The notes below the pieces were generated by a model, which was not told the origin of the DNA, searched no databases, and was given only the letters and a program-made list of their open reading frames with translations. From Lineus longissimus (lineage: Eukaryota > Nemertea > Pilidiophora > Heteronemertea > Lineidae): a DNA stretch of 64,000 nucleotides. Position numbers and translations under genes: made by a program. How positions within the stretch are numbered: the stretch's first letter is position 1; every line of letters begins with the position of its first letter. The DNA lies in the NCBI RefSeq assembly GCF_910592395.1, contig NC_088308.1, positions 29,281,501 through 29,345,500 on the forward strand. The letters run 5' to 3'. Below are positions 38,932 to 53,400 of the stretch, in pieces.

Positions 38932-40430
38932 ATAGGTGATTCGTAGTGAGTCGCACTACAGATGGATGTAATATTTAACATCAAATCCCTTCCCGAAAAT
39001 TATTAATCTGAACTGAAGGAGACCCATCAATACTGACCACACTGTACTGACAAATAATTTACAATTTATATTTACAATTTGAGATTATAATAACTGAGCA
39101 CACGCTGCTTTTGGTTGTGCAAACCAGACAGTGCTGACTTTCTGGCTTTTCCCCTAATATAACCATTAAAGGCTTTAAAATTCTGATGGCGAACTAATTA
39201 TAAAAGACAACACCACCAAAAGAGACAAAATCTTGTGAAGTAGTAAACACCGCTGGTGAACGGTCCAAAATAATAGGACTTATTTCCTAATAACTCCGTT
39301 TTCTATTTCATCACAAACTGACACGTTTTAAGCCGAAATGGTTGGTTGATACCAGTTTGGGATGATATGGATCAAAGTTAAAATCTAGAGTGGATTTCTG
39401 ATAATTCGGTGGGTAACACCTCCAGTGCGTCTTGTATATAAAAAGAATTTAAAATGTACAAATTATCTACAACCTTCAAGACCACCAGAAATGTATACTT
39501 AACATGTACAATCATTTGACACACACTAACAAGGTCGTGAGCAATTGTGCGCTCCCTCTATCGGGAATATTGACATGACTTCATTGCATGAAGTTTGTTG
39601 TCATGGCTTAGTTGTATACTCTCGTAACCTGAAGCTGTGAGGTGGTGGGACACTGGTTTTCATACATGTATGCTATATCTTGCTTTATCCAACAACAAAG
39701 TTGGGAGTTTCGGTTGGAAAAAATTAAGTTTACTATGGCAAATATACCATGAAATAAAATATTTTTATGGAAAGCCCCTGTCTCCCATTTTATCCCCGAT
39801 CTTCTCTTTACAATATTTTTACAAGAACAAAAATAAAGTTGTCAAATTGGGTCATGGCGAGGTGATCAGCTCGAGTACTTGGTTGTTTGAAGGTTAATAT
39901 GACACGCGGGAATATGAGGTAGTCTCGTTATAATATAAGGCTAGTAGCCTGCTCTTCCAAGATGGCCATCTCGGGCCCGCGTCTTCCCTGGAACCTCACA
40001 GTGTCAGGTTACTCTCTGTAGAAACACGTATTTAGGAGCCAGAGTCCTTGTCCTAAGGTTGTAACTCTCCCCTCAATATGAGGGATTGCTAGAAGTCACA
40101 GCTCATGGTTCCTTGCAGCTAATGCATTGATTGTGAGCAAACATACCTTATAGCCGTGCACCCGATGGTTTTGATATGGTGTAAGAATCTATTTTATCAC
40201 AGGCCAGAGTATCCCCAGCACGACCAACACACATTGACATTAACACAAGGGCATCATCACTAGAAACATACATTACATGCAAACTCTCTCTCCACTTCTA
40301 TCATTGCATTATGATCGGTGAATGTCTGCCATTCTTTCGGATCACCTCATTGTATCCCTGAAGTCTCAGTCGCAAAGTCAATGCTTGCAAAGGTATCCGA
40401 CACTACTTGCATCACCAGTCTGTGCTACCA

Positions 40431-41049
40431 TCACGGCCACCCGAAATCCTTGTTGGTCATTTGATAAAACTTGGCATTAAACGGTCTGAAGAAGTCCCGT
40501 AACCGTTGTAATACTTTCGGGTCCACCTTTGGATGAGTCCGACCCTTGGTTTTGCCAAGACAGTGTGGCGTCGAGCTCCCCTCGCTCTTTTTGAGGCAAG
40601 GGAAACCCTTCGTCTCGTTGAAATAAAAATGATTTTTGTTTATAATTTGCTTGATCCCTAAAAAGTCTTGCACCTCGGCCATGACGGCCGCGGGGTCTGA
40701 TATTAATTTTTCCCCACTCACGAATAGCATTTGTTGCAGTGGAAAGTACTTGAGCCATCGCTCTAGGTGTTTGGCGTAAACCCCCACACGAATAGCACCA
40801 TAGGACGTATCCACCAGGCCTGTCGTCACGTTCAAGAAGGCCAATTGTTCAAACGGTTTTTGTGATGGGTTTTTTGATGCACCTTGTGTATAGTCTGAGA
40901 TTGCACGTATCACGGGGTCTCGGACGACTATAATGAGTTTCATGTCCTTCGACATGTTATAAATGAGACGGGGCACCTCCTTCGTGACGAAGTAGCTTGG
41001 TGACTTCTCCATCGTGATTTGGCTAGGTAACGTTGGAGGCATCAGATTT
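40431..41049 (-). CDS. Heparan sulfate glucosamine 3-O-sulfotransferase, terminal coding exon (partial gene)
   Basis: Family role: Golgi type II membrane enzyme that transfers sulfate from PAPS to the 3-OH of glucosamine in heparan sulfate, a late and rare modification that creates protein-binding sites. Visible (numbering from the first Met at 41042, 203 codons to TGA at 40431-40433): MEKSPSYF (11-18), the 3'-phosphate-binding segment [15 protein letters not shown] (39-53) with its Arg and Ser, [14 protein letters not shown] (139-152), a Cys pair at 149 and 161 expected to form the family disulfide, the PAPS loop KTKGRTHP (164-171), and the C-terminal [11 protein letters not shown]...DFGW. 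N-glycosylation sequons occur at NMS, NVT and NET. The Met is internal, not a start: the frame runs two codons further (Asn-Leu) to a splice acceptor, with one base of a split codon at 41049. The motif wording fits the HS3ST2/3/4/6 group better than HS3ST1/5. The N-terminal half (membrane anchor, 5'-phosphosulfate loop Lys, catalytic Glu region) belongs to an upstream exon not found here. The exon is intact, with no stops or frameshifts. Confidence 0.96.
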
Positions 41050-41066
41050 CTGAAAATAGAAAGGAG
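41050..41066 (-). other. Splice acceptor of the sulfotransferase exon
   Basis: Read on the minus strand, a pyrimidine-rich stretch (ctttctattttcag) ends in AG at 41051-41050, directly before the coding sequence A-AAT-CTG-ATG. The Asn-Leu-Met it encodes continues the family-conserved context just upstream of the TMEK(S/T)PSYF motif. This supports a real intron boundary with a split codon. The intron extends to higher coordinates. Confidence 0.85.
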
Positions 41067-41299
41067 ACATGCATTAAGTAACCAGCCGGTCTGGAGGGGG
41101 TTAACACGTCAGAGAACATGTGGTACAAAAGGGACTAGGATGCACAGGCATACATCTGAATAACAAACAATTCAAGACATGGTCGTCTGCTGTTAGTCCA
41201 CATTAGATATCAATCGGTTTTGGAAGAGAAATGTCATTATAAAGAAAGAAAGAGCCCAATGAAGTGTATCGGCAGACAACATACAACAGCAATGTAGTT

Positions 41300-41404
41300 G
41301 TGTGTTTGTTTCTGCTCGCCTTTCATCTGTTTGGGTGTGTTTGTTTCTGCTCGCCTTTCATCTGTTTGGGTGTGTTTGTTTCTGCTCGCCGTTCATCTGT
41401 TTGG
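41300..41404. repeat. Three-copy 35-bp tandem repeat, 250 bp upstream of the sulfotransferase exon
   Basis: Three head-to-tail copies of a 35-bp T-rich unit containing tctgctcgcctttcatctg lie at 41300-41334, 41335-41369 and 41370-41404. They differ at one or two positions. The array lies in the presumed intron of the sulfotransferase gene. Its period is not a multiple of three, so the open frame across it is incidental. Confidence 0.95.
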
Positions 41405-44400
41405 GTGGCAATATATGATCATCTGAGACTGGCGAAGATACCAAATGACCCATCTGGTCAACAGAAACGATCGGAAAGCAAACACTGCGTTTGTTACAAA
41501 TCTGACAATGAATAATGACAGACAATCAACTCAAGGCATAACACTGCAGGTCCATGCCGATACTGTCAGCGATGACAGACCCATCATATTTCATCTCTCC
41601 TTATCAACCGGGAGTTTAATTCGATTAAAATATTCTCCAATTAGTCATGGTCTCAAGGCGCGATTAAACAGATCAGTTATTAGACCAAATCATCTCGATC
41701 ACTCGCAAACACAGCCGCCTGATTCACAACAAATTGCTCGGCAAAGACTTAGCGTAGATCATCTGGTTTTGTGGTTGAGATACGGTCTTGATTAACGTCG
41801 ATAACGCATCTGCAAAGTGCACCACATCCGGAAATATCACTGACAACGAAACATTAGGCTATGTTGATTCATAATCTATAAAAAATGGTATTTTGACCAT
41901 TAAGCCAATATTATTCATTCACTGCGGTATCGTCAAGGACCATCGAAATGATCCGCTTGATGTTTCGTTGTGTGCATAACAAACTTGTGATTGACAGTCG
42001 TAGTAGAAAGCCTTCCGCATTTCAGCGTGAACCTCACCCAAACGAAATCCTCGGATTTCCCCGGGATTTGGATGATTAGTTCATAGTACTGGCGTGGAGC
42101 GCATAGACAGTGTAGTAATGGTGTCTAACTTTGATAATGAAACCGCCTTCGCCGAGATTTCCAATAAACGCCAAACGGAGAACGGAAATTAGCTGGCCGA
42201 GTTGTTGAAAAAGTGAAACATCCGACACCAGCAAGTTAATTGGAAAGAAATAATCACCAAGCTGCTCATCATGTAGACGAACATAAGCTGCGAGACCGCT
42301 GATGATTTCTAACACCGTATCCTAATATTGAGGCGATACCTAGATTAGCTAGGTAAATACCCCATGTAGCCAATCATTTCAACATGCTCCTCCTGTATAA
42401 GCACCAGCCTCGTACGTATTCAGCTAAAGCTGCAGCGCGAAAAGCATAATTGTTTACTTATCAAGTTGCACCTACCAAGCGCCATAACGTTCACGCTTCC
42501 TCCAATTAATGATGGAGTTTAATTAAGAAGCACCAGTGTACACCATCATATCTGGCCCGTGCTAACCCTAGCAGAGGATCCCGTGTGTCTGTTCGCCAAT
42601 TTTAATCACCCAAACACCAGGGTGAGTCTATCAACACTCCATGCAGCTGCCACACTCGGTTCCCAAGCCACAGGAACAGTTGCTTCAACCATCAAACATG
42701 AGATTGATAGCCTTACTGAGGTATTTGGTTATATACTCATCACCAGTGCATTATACCTCTCTCCAAGGTGAGCAAACACGGCCAACATCAAGAAAAACGT
42801 GTCAAGAAAGTGAATTGCCCAATATTTCCTATGTTACAACTTTAAACAGATAGCAAGTTTGGGCTGACACCTTCATTTGTTAAGACGCCAGGGAAAATGG
42901 TAGCATGATATTTTGAATAACACTGGGTCCTGGTACCTATGTTCTACGCAGGTTTAACTCCAAAGGGAGTAGGCTTATAGATAAGAGTATGGCGCAGTTT
43001 ATTTTAGAATCTCACATGACTACAACATGATGCTGTGTTGGCATTGACATAGGCCTACTTTACCAATCCTTTGATAAACTAGAAAACTGGAGGTGTCAAA
43101 AACAACAAACCTAGATATCAGAAAATTGGGTTTGTGTTTGTCTGAACAGATTACATGAAGCCCAAAACTTCTCAAAGCTCCAAAAAGATTAAAGAACGAC
43201 CGGGATATATGATATGACTGTCCAACAAACTGTGAATCGCACTTTCCTCACAGATTTATCAGAGTTAATTTTGATGTAGACGTTACTGTTTATTGATCAT
43301 CAACCACAGTGCATTTTAAAGCAACATCACAATATCATTTGGTGGAGACGACCAGCTGCTGAGCTATTGAAAATCCAATGACCTTATCATTGTCATGCTG
43401 TGGAATGGTGATTAAAAAGTTAGCAGGGGAAACAATGCTTCGTAGGAATTAATCACGGGGCTTTGCGAGCAGCTGAACACTCTTATAGAGCACTGTAAGC
43501 ACGTTCAAGCGCCAAGCATCTGGATGGGGCAGAATCATTCAGGATTAATATTCTTATGAAGCATTTATGACTTATTTTCATTGTTTCTACGGAGAGTGAA
43601 CAAGGAAATAGTAATTTGGGTTTTCATGAGGATTTTGCGCAGCATAGCGCGGACTGGAATGTATGTTCGCTATATCATATCATATACAAACGTGACCGAA
43701 GCTGCCAATAGTTTTATAGTCTGTATGTGGCAGTTTCCGGTGACTTGCGACTGATGCCAATAGATATTGACAGCACCATACAGCATGTACAATGTGTTAT
43801 CGTGAAAGAATGTTTCATTGAGAGCAAACCAATATTAAGAAGATATCGTAGGGAAGTGTAACAGTAACCTTCCAACAAAACATTGTCCTGGCAGATGGTT
43901 CTTCATCGATCAGCAAATACTCAAACATAAAACAATAAGGAAATGATGCGATTGTTATTCTGACAATATGAAATTGTCCTTCCGAAGTTCAAACCAGCAA
44001 TCCAGCTTGGCCTCGCTGAAATCTACCGCGGCCACGTCACTGGAAACCAAAAGTTGGTTTCCTCTAATCCTCTGAGAATTGGAGCGAGACGCTTTGATGT
44101 ATTATTGATGGAGTCTTCGTGCTGGTCCTGTTGTACACCGCCAGTCCTGGTGTATTCCGGGACACAGGTGCTCAAACATCCCCATCTAATTCGTTGCATA
44201 CGACTTTGATATAGTCAGCCATTTTATGTGGCTCAGGAGGGCTTGTATTGTGCGAGGAGCTGAAGCTGGTCGTAAAACCTGGAATTAGGGTTTTCAGTGC
44301 GTCAGTAATACCTGTTTTATAGTCCACTCTGACGGTGATGTCATTAAGAATGCATACAGTTGATAATTAATGGTCAGACATAAAGGCTGAGTCCTATCTC

Positions 44401-47400
44401 TCGCCGCCAGCCCTCATCACTGACACCAGTTCTCGGGATGGCTCAGACACACAGGATTAACGCTTCTCGGAGTCTCCTTTCCGAATAGATACATAAGGAT
44501 TTTCTATGAAAAATATCCCAGTCATTTGTTTGCATCCATACTCTTGTAGACAAATTATCATGGCATTCTAGAGTAAGAGCCTAGCCAAGTTTGTTTTTGT
44601 GACACTTACTGTAATTAGACGATAGACTAACAAACAAATGAAATAGTAGCATCCGTGGAATGGAGCTAATGAGAGCATTGGGGGAATTACGTCAACAGTA
44701 TCAACCTTTTTTCCAAGGAACTTAATTAGTCTTCGCTGTTTCTGTCTAAATGGTACTCTTAAGCCTAATGACAGATGCTGATGAACGGTGACCTCGACAA
44801 TCGAGATGTGTTAGCTAAAGATGAAAATATTCAGGAAGGAAAATTCATCCACTTTGGTTTAGTTTGGGTTCCAATGGGAGTTACTTGCAAAGTTCCAATT
44901 ATTCAACTATTTAGCAAGTGAATTAAAAAGTATATTCTTGATTAGCAAATGTAATCAAAACCTTCTAAATATGTGCCAATTATATTGGTTCTAAACGGTT
45001 TCTGCTTTCCATCTCATTACGGATATTAGTTTTACGATGTTGCTCAGCAGCCAACGATAGATCATACCTTTACTTTTAAAAAACTCAATGTTATTCAATT
45101 CATTAAATTTAGATGTGCGAGCACAAGTGTCTTGAAAACTGTTATCGTAGCTAGCCATGTGAAATAACTAGGAGCGGTTGGAGATACTCCCAGTGGTGAC
45201 TTCAGATGAATGCGTTTGCAAAACTTCACCTGCGTGCCTTGAAAAATAACGAGAATAAATCGGTGTTTAGCTCACTCAGCTGAGGTTTGTATTCAAAAGG
45301 AGCAAAACATCATATTTCTGCTCAACATGGTTTTCTGGCAAACTTGTATGAACATATTCATAAAAGTCACTACTGTTCACATTCGAGGGTAATTAATACG
45401 GGCCTTTGGGTGTCGATCAGTCAATGGTCATAGCACAGAATCTCCCCTTTTTAACCAGTCGACCTGCCGCTTACATCGGATATCAACGTGAGAGGCGCGT
45501 TCCCAAGCCTCGGGCGTACGGTAGCCGCCAAGACCAAGGAGATGTATGATGGGCTGAGCTACCCTGATCTTATCTCAGGATCTGTCAGATACAGCAGGTG
45601 GAAGACTGGTCAGCTTAACGCCAAGGCCCATCATGCCAGTGGTTACCCGCAAAATCCCCGAACAACTATGCAGCAAGAAATCCTTCAGGGTTAACTGAGG
45701 CGCATATTTTGCTGACCGAGCTGACTTGGGATTCCACACGGGTGACGAACGCTGTACGATCCAGAGCATTACTTGGCATGTCTGACGCTTCTGCAAACCG
45801 TCTCTTACCACAGAAGTAGCTGCACCACCCACCAGCTTGAACAAACGATATCCCCTGTCAACAGAGCTAAACAACATTTGTTGAGAGAACACGTCAATCA
45901 CTATCTCTCCATCTGATAAAAAACGAATAGATTCACAGACGGGTGTTTTTCTCCGATTAAATGAAATCAAACCGGGTTGGTGTCGGTGCTAAACTTCATA
46001 CGCCTACCGCAATTTATTTTCTTACTCGGCCGCGTTTGATGTGAGTGAAGAAGGGAAAACATGAATTGAGGTTCACCCAAAGTGGACCTTAAATCGGGTG
46101 AGTAGAGTTGGCGTTGAATTTCAAAGGACAACGCCCAGGCTAATTTGAAATGACTCTCGTTGCAGGGGGTGATTGGTTTAGGAATCCTTGTTTTATTGTA
46201 ATGATGGGTGAAGATGTCTTCAGGACCACAAACATATGTGCATGGATGTTGATTTCATCAGTCATATCCTGCTATAAAACCCCCTAGAGACGTCCTATCC
46301 AAAGAAACTGTCAATTGGTACATATCAAGACACTTGATCATCTTTTTGACATTCTTTTTTTAACCAAATGGATGAAATGACAATAAGCAAACCGTCTGAT
46401 GTTTTTGTATCCAAGCGCGTGTAAAGAAAAGCCTTCTTGAAAGAATTGGTAGACAACAGCGATTTCTCACTGGTATAGAACAGCACAAGGCGAAAAGAGT
46501 AGAGCATACCTGCATTACTAACGGAATATTGCTGTTGAAAAGCTTTTATATCTCATCATACATGTAGTTTTATATGTATTCTATGTTTTGTTCTTTTCGT
46601 TAATGGACAGGTCCTAGCCTGGGGGACTTGCACTCACATAAAGGGAAATTAATGGACTCTCGCCGCAACGCTGTTGACGAAGAAAGTCTGTTTTGTGGAT
46701 AAATAATGCAATTCAAAATGCCGGAGATATCTTGTCAATGATGCAGGTGTGTCGATAAAAAGTCCCCAATCTAAAGAGATAGGTTAAGGTCACAATTGAA
46801 AGTATCTGAGGGTAGTACTGTCGTCATGGAGGGACTTTGAAATGGAGTTGGCAAAATGTGCCCAACAGAAGCATAATGAGCAACCAGAGGATGAAAACAA
46901 CAATATAACTGACCGCATTGTCTATACATGTAGTTACCCCCCTCCCTTGTCGATAGATATCTTCGGTGGCGCACTCTGAATCTCCTTCAGTTTGAACACA
47001 CTTTAAAAAACTAAATAAAAAAAATGCGAAAGGCGGTTTTTAGGAAACTCACGATGTCAATGTGGTCTATCAATAAAAAAATCGTAGTCAAATTGAATTG
47101 TGATTGACAGTTATGAGAATTAAACTGTTTTTTACAATATCCGATAAGTACATGAACAAATTGGCTAACACCACATTTTCACATAATCTTTTTGTAACTA
47201 ATACCTACTTTCTTTTAACATTATGCAAAGTTACAAGAAACAAGAGGTTTTAGAGGCTAGGGCTGGCGACAGACATATGGACTCGTCAGTGTGCCAAGGG
47301 AATATTTATGAAACATGCTGAATGAGGATTATTGTAAAAAGTTAGGATCCCATTGTGTAAATAACTAGCAGTACTAGAAGATATTTTATAATAATATCAT

Positions 47401-50381
47401 CGGCACTTTTGAATTGAGCAAAAGGTATAATAGTGAGGCGTCCGCAATATTTGAGATTATACTTTTAAACTCGAGCTCTTGTTCTACTGTATTGAACGGT
47501 TTGCAAGCAGTTGCAGTCATGGCTTATCCTCATCATTGTAGCCACCAGTCAATCGCGATCAGATCGAAGATTCCAAACATGTTTGCTGCGGTTTATTGTG
47601 GGATAAAGCCAAAGGCAAACGTGATAAAACGCTTAACATTACGAAAGTTAAAAACACTCACCCTTAATCAGTTATAAGGTAGACCTATTGGGCAAGAATG
47701 CAGCTATGATTGTTTACAGATCACAGATTATCAATTGATCTCAGGCAGTTAGAGCTACCTTTGCAATGTTGCCTCTTCACAAATCAATAGCTTATGACGT
47801 AAGGAGCTATTAGCTGGCGAAGGCGCTTGCTTCAATGAGATGCGATAATCAACACGAAGTCGGTGTAAATCTGAAGCTTGTGGACTAATTCCCCTGCAAA
47901 TTGAAGCTCCGACCGTTGCACAGCTGCAACTGTAGCATGGCAGTACTGTTACGCGGCAGAGACAGCTACTTAGACGACCAGCAAGTAACGACTGACCAGA
48001 GATATCAGTAAACTCATTAAGGATTCAATTCCATATACATGTAGATACTTTTCTCCCGTTTACGACAATTGGCGGCCGGCATTGGCAAAGCTGAATATGA
48101 CCAATCACGGTACTTGTTGAACGAACTGAAAACCGATAATCTCGCCAATATGATTGTTATAACTAGGTAATAGTGTATAGCTAGGTGGTGGGGGGGGGAT
48201 AGGGGTTACACAATCACTCTTCTGGTGAAAGGAGACTGTTTCATGAATCAATGAAGGTCGCTTTGAGAGGCCTCAAGCAAGTCCGGCCAAAGCTAGTGCG
48301 ATACAAATGCAAGCGGCTCAGTGATGGAGCTGCGTAAAGCATCTTGAAGCCTCTAAATGGAAAGGTAAACGGGAAATTCAAGCTAAGACAGAGTGTGGAA
48401 ACCTGTGTTGAATGTTCACATGTCATGTTCGAATGTTTATAGCTCATTTCCCACTTGATCATACAGCTCACACTTTGGAGCGAAATGCTTCGTGCAGAGA
48501 CGTCTGGAGCTTTATTGAAAAGCTGGCTGGCTAAAGAGGTGGAATGAGCGTTAATACACTGACAACAGATTTCAAACGAGCTTTGGTCCCACACCAACCG
48601 ATCCGATTCTTCTTTTACGAAGTTGCTATCAACAATATCGTTCTGAATACGTCCAACATCTCCCCCTAATTCACCCCAACGGGATTAGGTGCACGTCAAC
48701 TGGAAAATCCATTACAATGGGTGATCATGTCAGCCGCAGCAATGACAAATGATCGAAAAGACCAGAATCAATAAATTCCTCGCCTGATGAATCGGGAATT
48801 CCTTGAGAGTCTACATGGCAGCAGAATATACAGGAAAAGTGTCTTTTCCTAGTCAGGTCATGGCTGACCACCAGGAGGTGGCATTACGGGTCAATTGCAG
48901 CGCCTTGCTGTTTTTAGTATGACACATTGGGAACAATCCCTGCCTCAATCCTGAGGGGGAAGTCTGTTCGAAGAAAGGTATGAATATGTTGGCATTCCAC
49001 GAGACTACTTGTAAGTGCCTTTTATAGTGAGTTTATGGCATATGTCATATAAATCATGATTTGTCTATCACACCAGTAGGAAGAGGTCAAGTGCTGTGAT
49101 TACTCTCCCTGTTTGTTCCTCTTATCTTCCACATTATATCTTCGTAGGCATATCAGGCTGTGTTTATGCTCACCAGACATCCACAGTTATTTCATTAGAT
49201 GTCATTAGTAATGCTTTAGTAAAGGCTCCATTCGACCTGGATCTCATGTCAATTCATGGATATTTAGTTTCATGGCTAATGGTATTGAATTCGAGTTGGT
49301 ATTTGACGAATGTCCAAAGTCAAGATGTTGATGTCTGACACCATTTCTATGTATATCATGACAATATTAATACATATACCATTGAGTGAGTATACATTAG
49401 GTGAGAGAGAGATGTCACAGGGCTGCTAAACAAACCTTTCACCTCATCGCATTGTGCCTGCAGCAAAGCCAAACTCAATGCCAATAATCCTGCAATGGCG
49501 AGAATGCTTGGTCAGAATGCATCTCCAATAGATATATGAACTGGTTGGCAATTTTTTGTTCCTCTCGCGGCAGGCGGAATCATTTTGTCTCTCGTAAAAA
49601 CCCGGTGTGTCCTTTACACGTCGATAGGAAAAGGGGAGAATGGGACATTATGGTACTAGTCACAATCTTACATTTCGAATGTGTGAGAACTTCAACGGAC
49701 AATTGCCCCTTGGGTAAAGATTGCGCCGATCATGCTGTGAGGACATTCATTATAAGATCAATGGAAATACACCTATTGTTAACTGTGTAGAGACCTGTAA
49801 TTTTCTATAGTAAACCTGTCAATGAACACAAGATGACATACTGATAAAATTTCCCATCGGTGCCTTTGTCGAGAAAGCAAATGACTGGGGCCATGCAGGA
49901 TATTCGCTCCACTCTCCCGGTTATTCTGGTAATTCACCAAACCGGGTGATCTGGGGCAGAAATAACGCGGATACAACGCCTGTCGTTGGGCCGCCTGTAG
50001 ACATTTGTAAGATTCGAGTTCACCATGTTTGTTGCTCAACCACTTCAAAGGCTAGAATCAGGCCTTAGTGCACCTAAATTGAAACGCACTGGTTCATGGT
50101 TCCTTGGCGTGCAATACAAAGTAGCCCCAACTCATGGTTGCTGCGATGGTTCACTTTCATAGCATTCGATAATAGCCAAGTGAACGGTTTGATTGAGACT
50201 AAAATGCTTCCTGCATATTCTAAATAAAACAAAAGCATCTCGAATCATTGCGTTGATGTGACTGCTCATGATTCAGCCGACATCCACCCTGCCTGTGGTG
50301 TTAGTGCTCTACTCGATCTGTTGATATGTTCTTCTGTTAGCTGCGACTTACTAACTTTCCCACACTCGTACCCAAACTCCA

Positions 50382-50403
50382 CCCCCCCCCCCCCCCCCCC
50401 CCC
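50382..50403. repeat. Poly(C) tract, 22 bases
   Basis: An uninterrupted C homopolymer. Its length is likely variable and prone to sequencing error. Shorter G9 tracts occur at 48190-48198 and 53497-53505. Confidence 0.97.
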
Positions 50404-53400
50404 AGAAACAAAACAAGACCTTAATTGTGTTAGTTTTGTATTTTGATGATTGGATTTCTTGCAGGTTCAAAGCGTTGGTTTCCAGATGAATTCACGCCTA
50501 GGCCTTAATCATGGTTTTAGGGAAAGTCTATTGTTATTAAAACTCAGGTCAGTTAAAGTTTCACTCGGGGGCTTAGAAACAAAATATTATGGACAGAACT
50601 TGTTGATTAGCTTGCAGACGATTAAATTAATGAACTGTAAGTTATCCCAATGTCTAACTTAGTCACCAACAATGCCATTGGGCGAGCTCGGCTGAACATA
50701 GATAGGTCTAAATCTTTGTCTCAAGCGTCAAAGGCACCTGCCGGTCATGGAAGTATTCTTTTCTGTTAATGAGCTCGACACAATGAATCCATTCTCATAA
50801 GTATGTGAACGCAATGTGATTCGGACAATAACATTTATAAATGGTACTTCACTTGACATAGTAATTAACAACTTGATGTTACCCTCCTGAACAATGCTCA
50901 CAATGCATCACCCACGCCAGTCACACCATGCATTGCTCCATGCCACAATGGCTCCTCAATCCTTGTACTTGTGATTTGGTTTCGTGGAGTGTTTCCATGT
51001 TGATCAGTGCTGATCATGGGGGAGTCAGTGAGGAGACAATTAGGGTCCCTTGTCATATCGAGGTCTTATCACCTGTGGCACCCACGACATGACATGGGAT
51101 TTCCGTGATATTACTGTCCTTGCTTCTCTAGAAGGTGTCCACTGAGCACATACCAGTTGGCCAGATGTTCAATCCCTTGGGGATCCAAAGCTTAGGATCA
51201 GCAAAAGTCACAACTAACAACTGTTTAAATGGGAGGTCGTTTGCAACTTTGCCCATACCTGTAACTCCTATAGAAATCAATAAGAAAACACTTAGCAACC
51301 ATTAGATGGCCACAGAAGGGGACAATATTGCTCAACTTTGGAGTGGATTGGATCAAAATATGTATATTACACGTTAACTGTACAAACATTGGCCTCCTTT
51401 GGTAGCTGGTTACGTGCTTATTAAGATTAATGTGCGAAAATGCCAACAATTCTAAGAGCGAATGAAAATGTTTTGGCAGAATGATGTCAAGCTATTTGAT
51501 GAGTGTCGATTGAGGGTTATTGTTCACGGTTCCTCAAGCGGAATAGAGACCGTATTGTGTTACATGAGGTCGATCGATTTTAGGTAGGGTGATGACGTAA
51601 TCTAAATGATCCAGTATTGATGAGTGTAATTAGCCGGAAATGGTAATGAGTATGAGGTATAGGTATATTGTAACTGCCTGCCAGTGTTATGTGGCGTTGG
51701 CTCGTGTTACTGTTCTAATTTTGTTGCGATCTTGCCCCAGGCAAGAAAAGGTTTCGCATTACAAGCCAAGGTCGTGATTTGGTGCAACCATGAGTAATAT
51801 TGGCTCAAATGTCTCCAAGTTAACAGGGTGTGTCTATTGTTTAATCAAAGTGCTAACTTGATTAAAGGAAACCGACAACTCAGTTGCTTCCTCTCCCGGC
51901 ATTAAGTAGGGAGCAGAGTAAGTGTACAGCCCTAGTCATCATTTTGCTGGATGGCAAATAACTCCACCCTCGGGGAGTGATAGACTAAAAGAAAAAACTT
52001 CCCTTCATTGCGCCCTGCTGCACAATGCCAGGTTGTCAATTCATTTCAATAGAGTGATAATGTTAACCTATAGATGGAAATCTTGGAATCGATCTGTTTA
52101 GAATATACATGTTTGCCTGAAAACTATTAGAGCCTCATCTCTGAGTTAAATACATCCGTCTAAAAATAACGAAGGAAATCACTAGGGAAATGAAGGGAGG
52201 CTCAAGTCAATTTCATCTTAACACTAAGCGACTCTTAAGCGTGAAGCACGTTTTCTCCGCAGCGTCTCATGTTTGCACAGGAATATCTAATACACTCTCC
52301 AATCCATCAGATTTCAATGAATTGGAATAATATTTGCCCAGTTTACATTTAATAGCACATCAGTGATTCAAGTAAACGCTTTAATTGTTGGAAGAGCGGC
52401 TGGTGAGGGTACTTCGACTTTGCAACTAAACATCCGTTGCACCAACGTCAATCATGAAACCATGAGGGTTGACTTCCTCTCCTTGTTATGTTCTTCCCAC
52501 ATTGAGGTGTAGGCCCAAGTAATTCGGTGCGGATCTCTCAGACAGTGTCACTACTCATCGATCTTACCAACTCTGCATCATGCAAAAATTTATATTTATA
52601 AATATATTATTTATCATAAATATAGTATTTATAAGATCTTGTAAAGTTTTTACTGCATAAAAACCAAACGCAATTTATATCCATCTGTATTACTAAGCTG
52701 ATTCGCATGAAGGCGAAGCGAAAAATATCTTTCACTGTTTAGGCATTTGACTTGCTTCAAGGAAAATGAATGGTATCTACTGAGAGGTGTGAGTTGCCTG
52801 TGGCATTGTTTTGACGTGATTTCTCGAGGAGATCTTCACCATACAGCAGATACCCACTTTAAGCATACATAAGACGTTTGGCGTTCCCAACAAAGCAACT
52901 GCTTGTAGCTGCATTTGTCACCCCACCAGTTGCTGCATGCCAATGCCTCGTTGCACTAACGGCGAAATACCACAAGAGATAAAAACAATCGCAAGAACTC
53001 CACGGAAATGGAGATCAGGCGAGGCTGTTAGGGATATTGCCGTGTCAATACACTGGACCAATCGGTCCAAGTACGCAAGCGAATACCTCATATGCAGTTG
53101 CCAGGCTACCCGAGGAATAAATGGCTAAAAGAACCGAATGTGTGATTTGTCCCCTCCGCTCCGATGCCTTTTTGCTTGCTTCGTTTCCCCCTTGTTATGA
53201 GCTCGCCATGGTAAAGTGAGGCGCTATCATAAGCGATGGTGCTCCCAACATTAATCTTCTATGTTAGTCCGACAGTCAGGTTTGATATAGGTCCTCAAGT
53301 CGAGCTTACGCTACGGCAATAGAGATACGATTGGGTATCGATCAGGCACCAGGATCACGGGAGTAAATACTAGATGCAGGGAGACTATCGAGAGAACACA

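Larger units (their letters stand above)
29341..40430. other. Non-coding; includes the 3' side of the sulfotransferase gene
   Basis: The part just below 40431 must hold the 3' UTR, but I found no convincing minus-strand AATAAA within about 1 kb. Hairpins occur at 33801-33836 and a 16-bp palindrome at 32786-32801. Two frames of 171 codons (36449-36964 minus) and 146 codons (37831-38271 minus) look like chance: Cys/Trp/His-rich, with no motif. A 70-codon minus frame at 31410-31622 is more protein-like and is discussed in the findings. Confidence 0.5.

Noticed and set aside
42076-42315. 79-codon minus frame as an upstream exon of the sulfotransferase
   Set aside because: The composition is protein-like, but it does not contain the sequence expected before the terminal exon (the GTRALL loop and the segment leading to NLMP). 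It also ends in its own stop codon.
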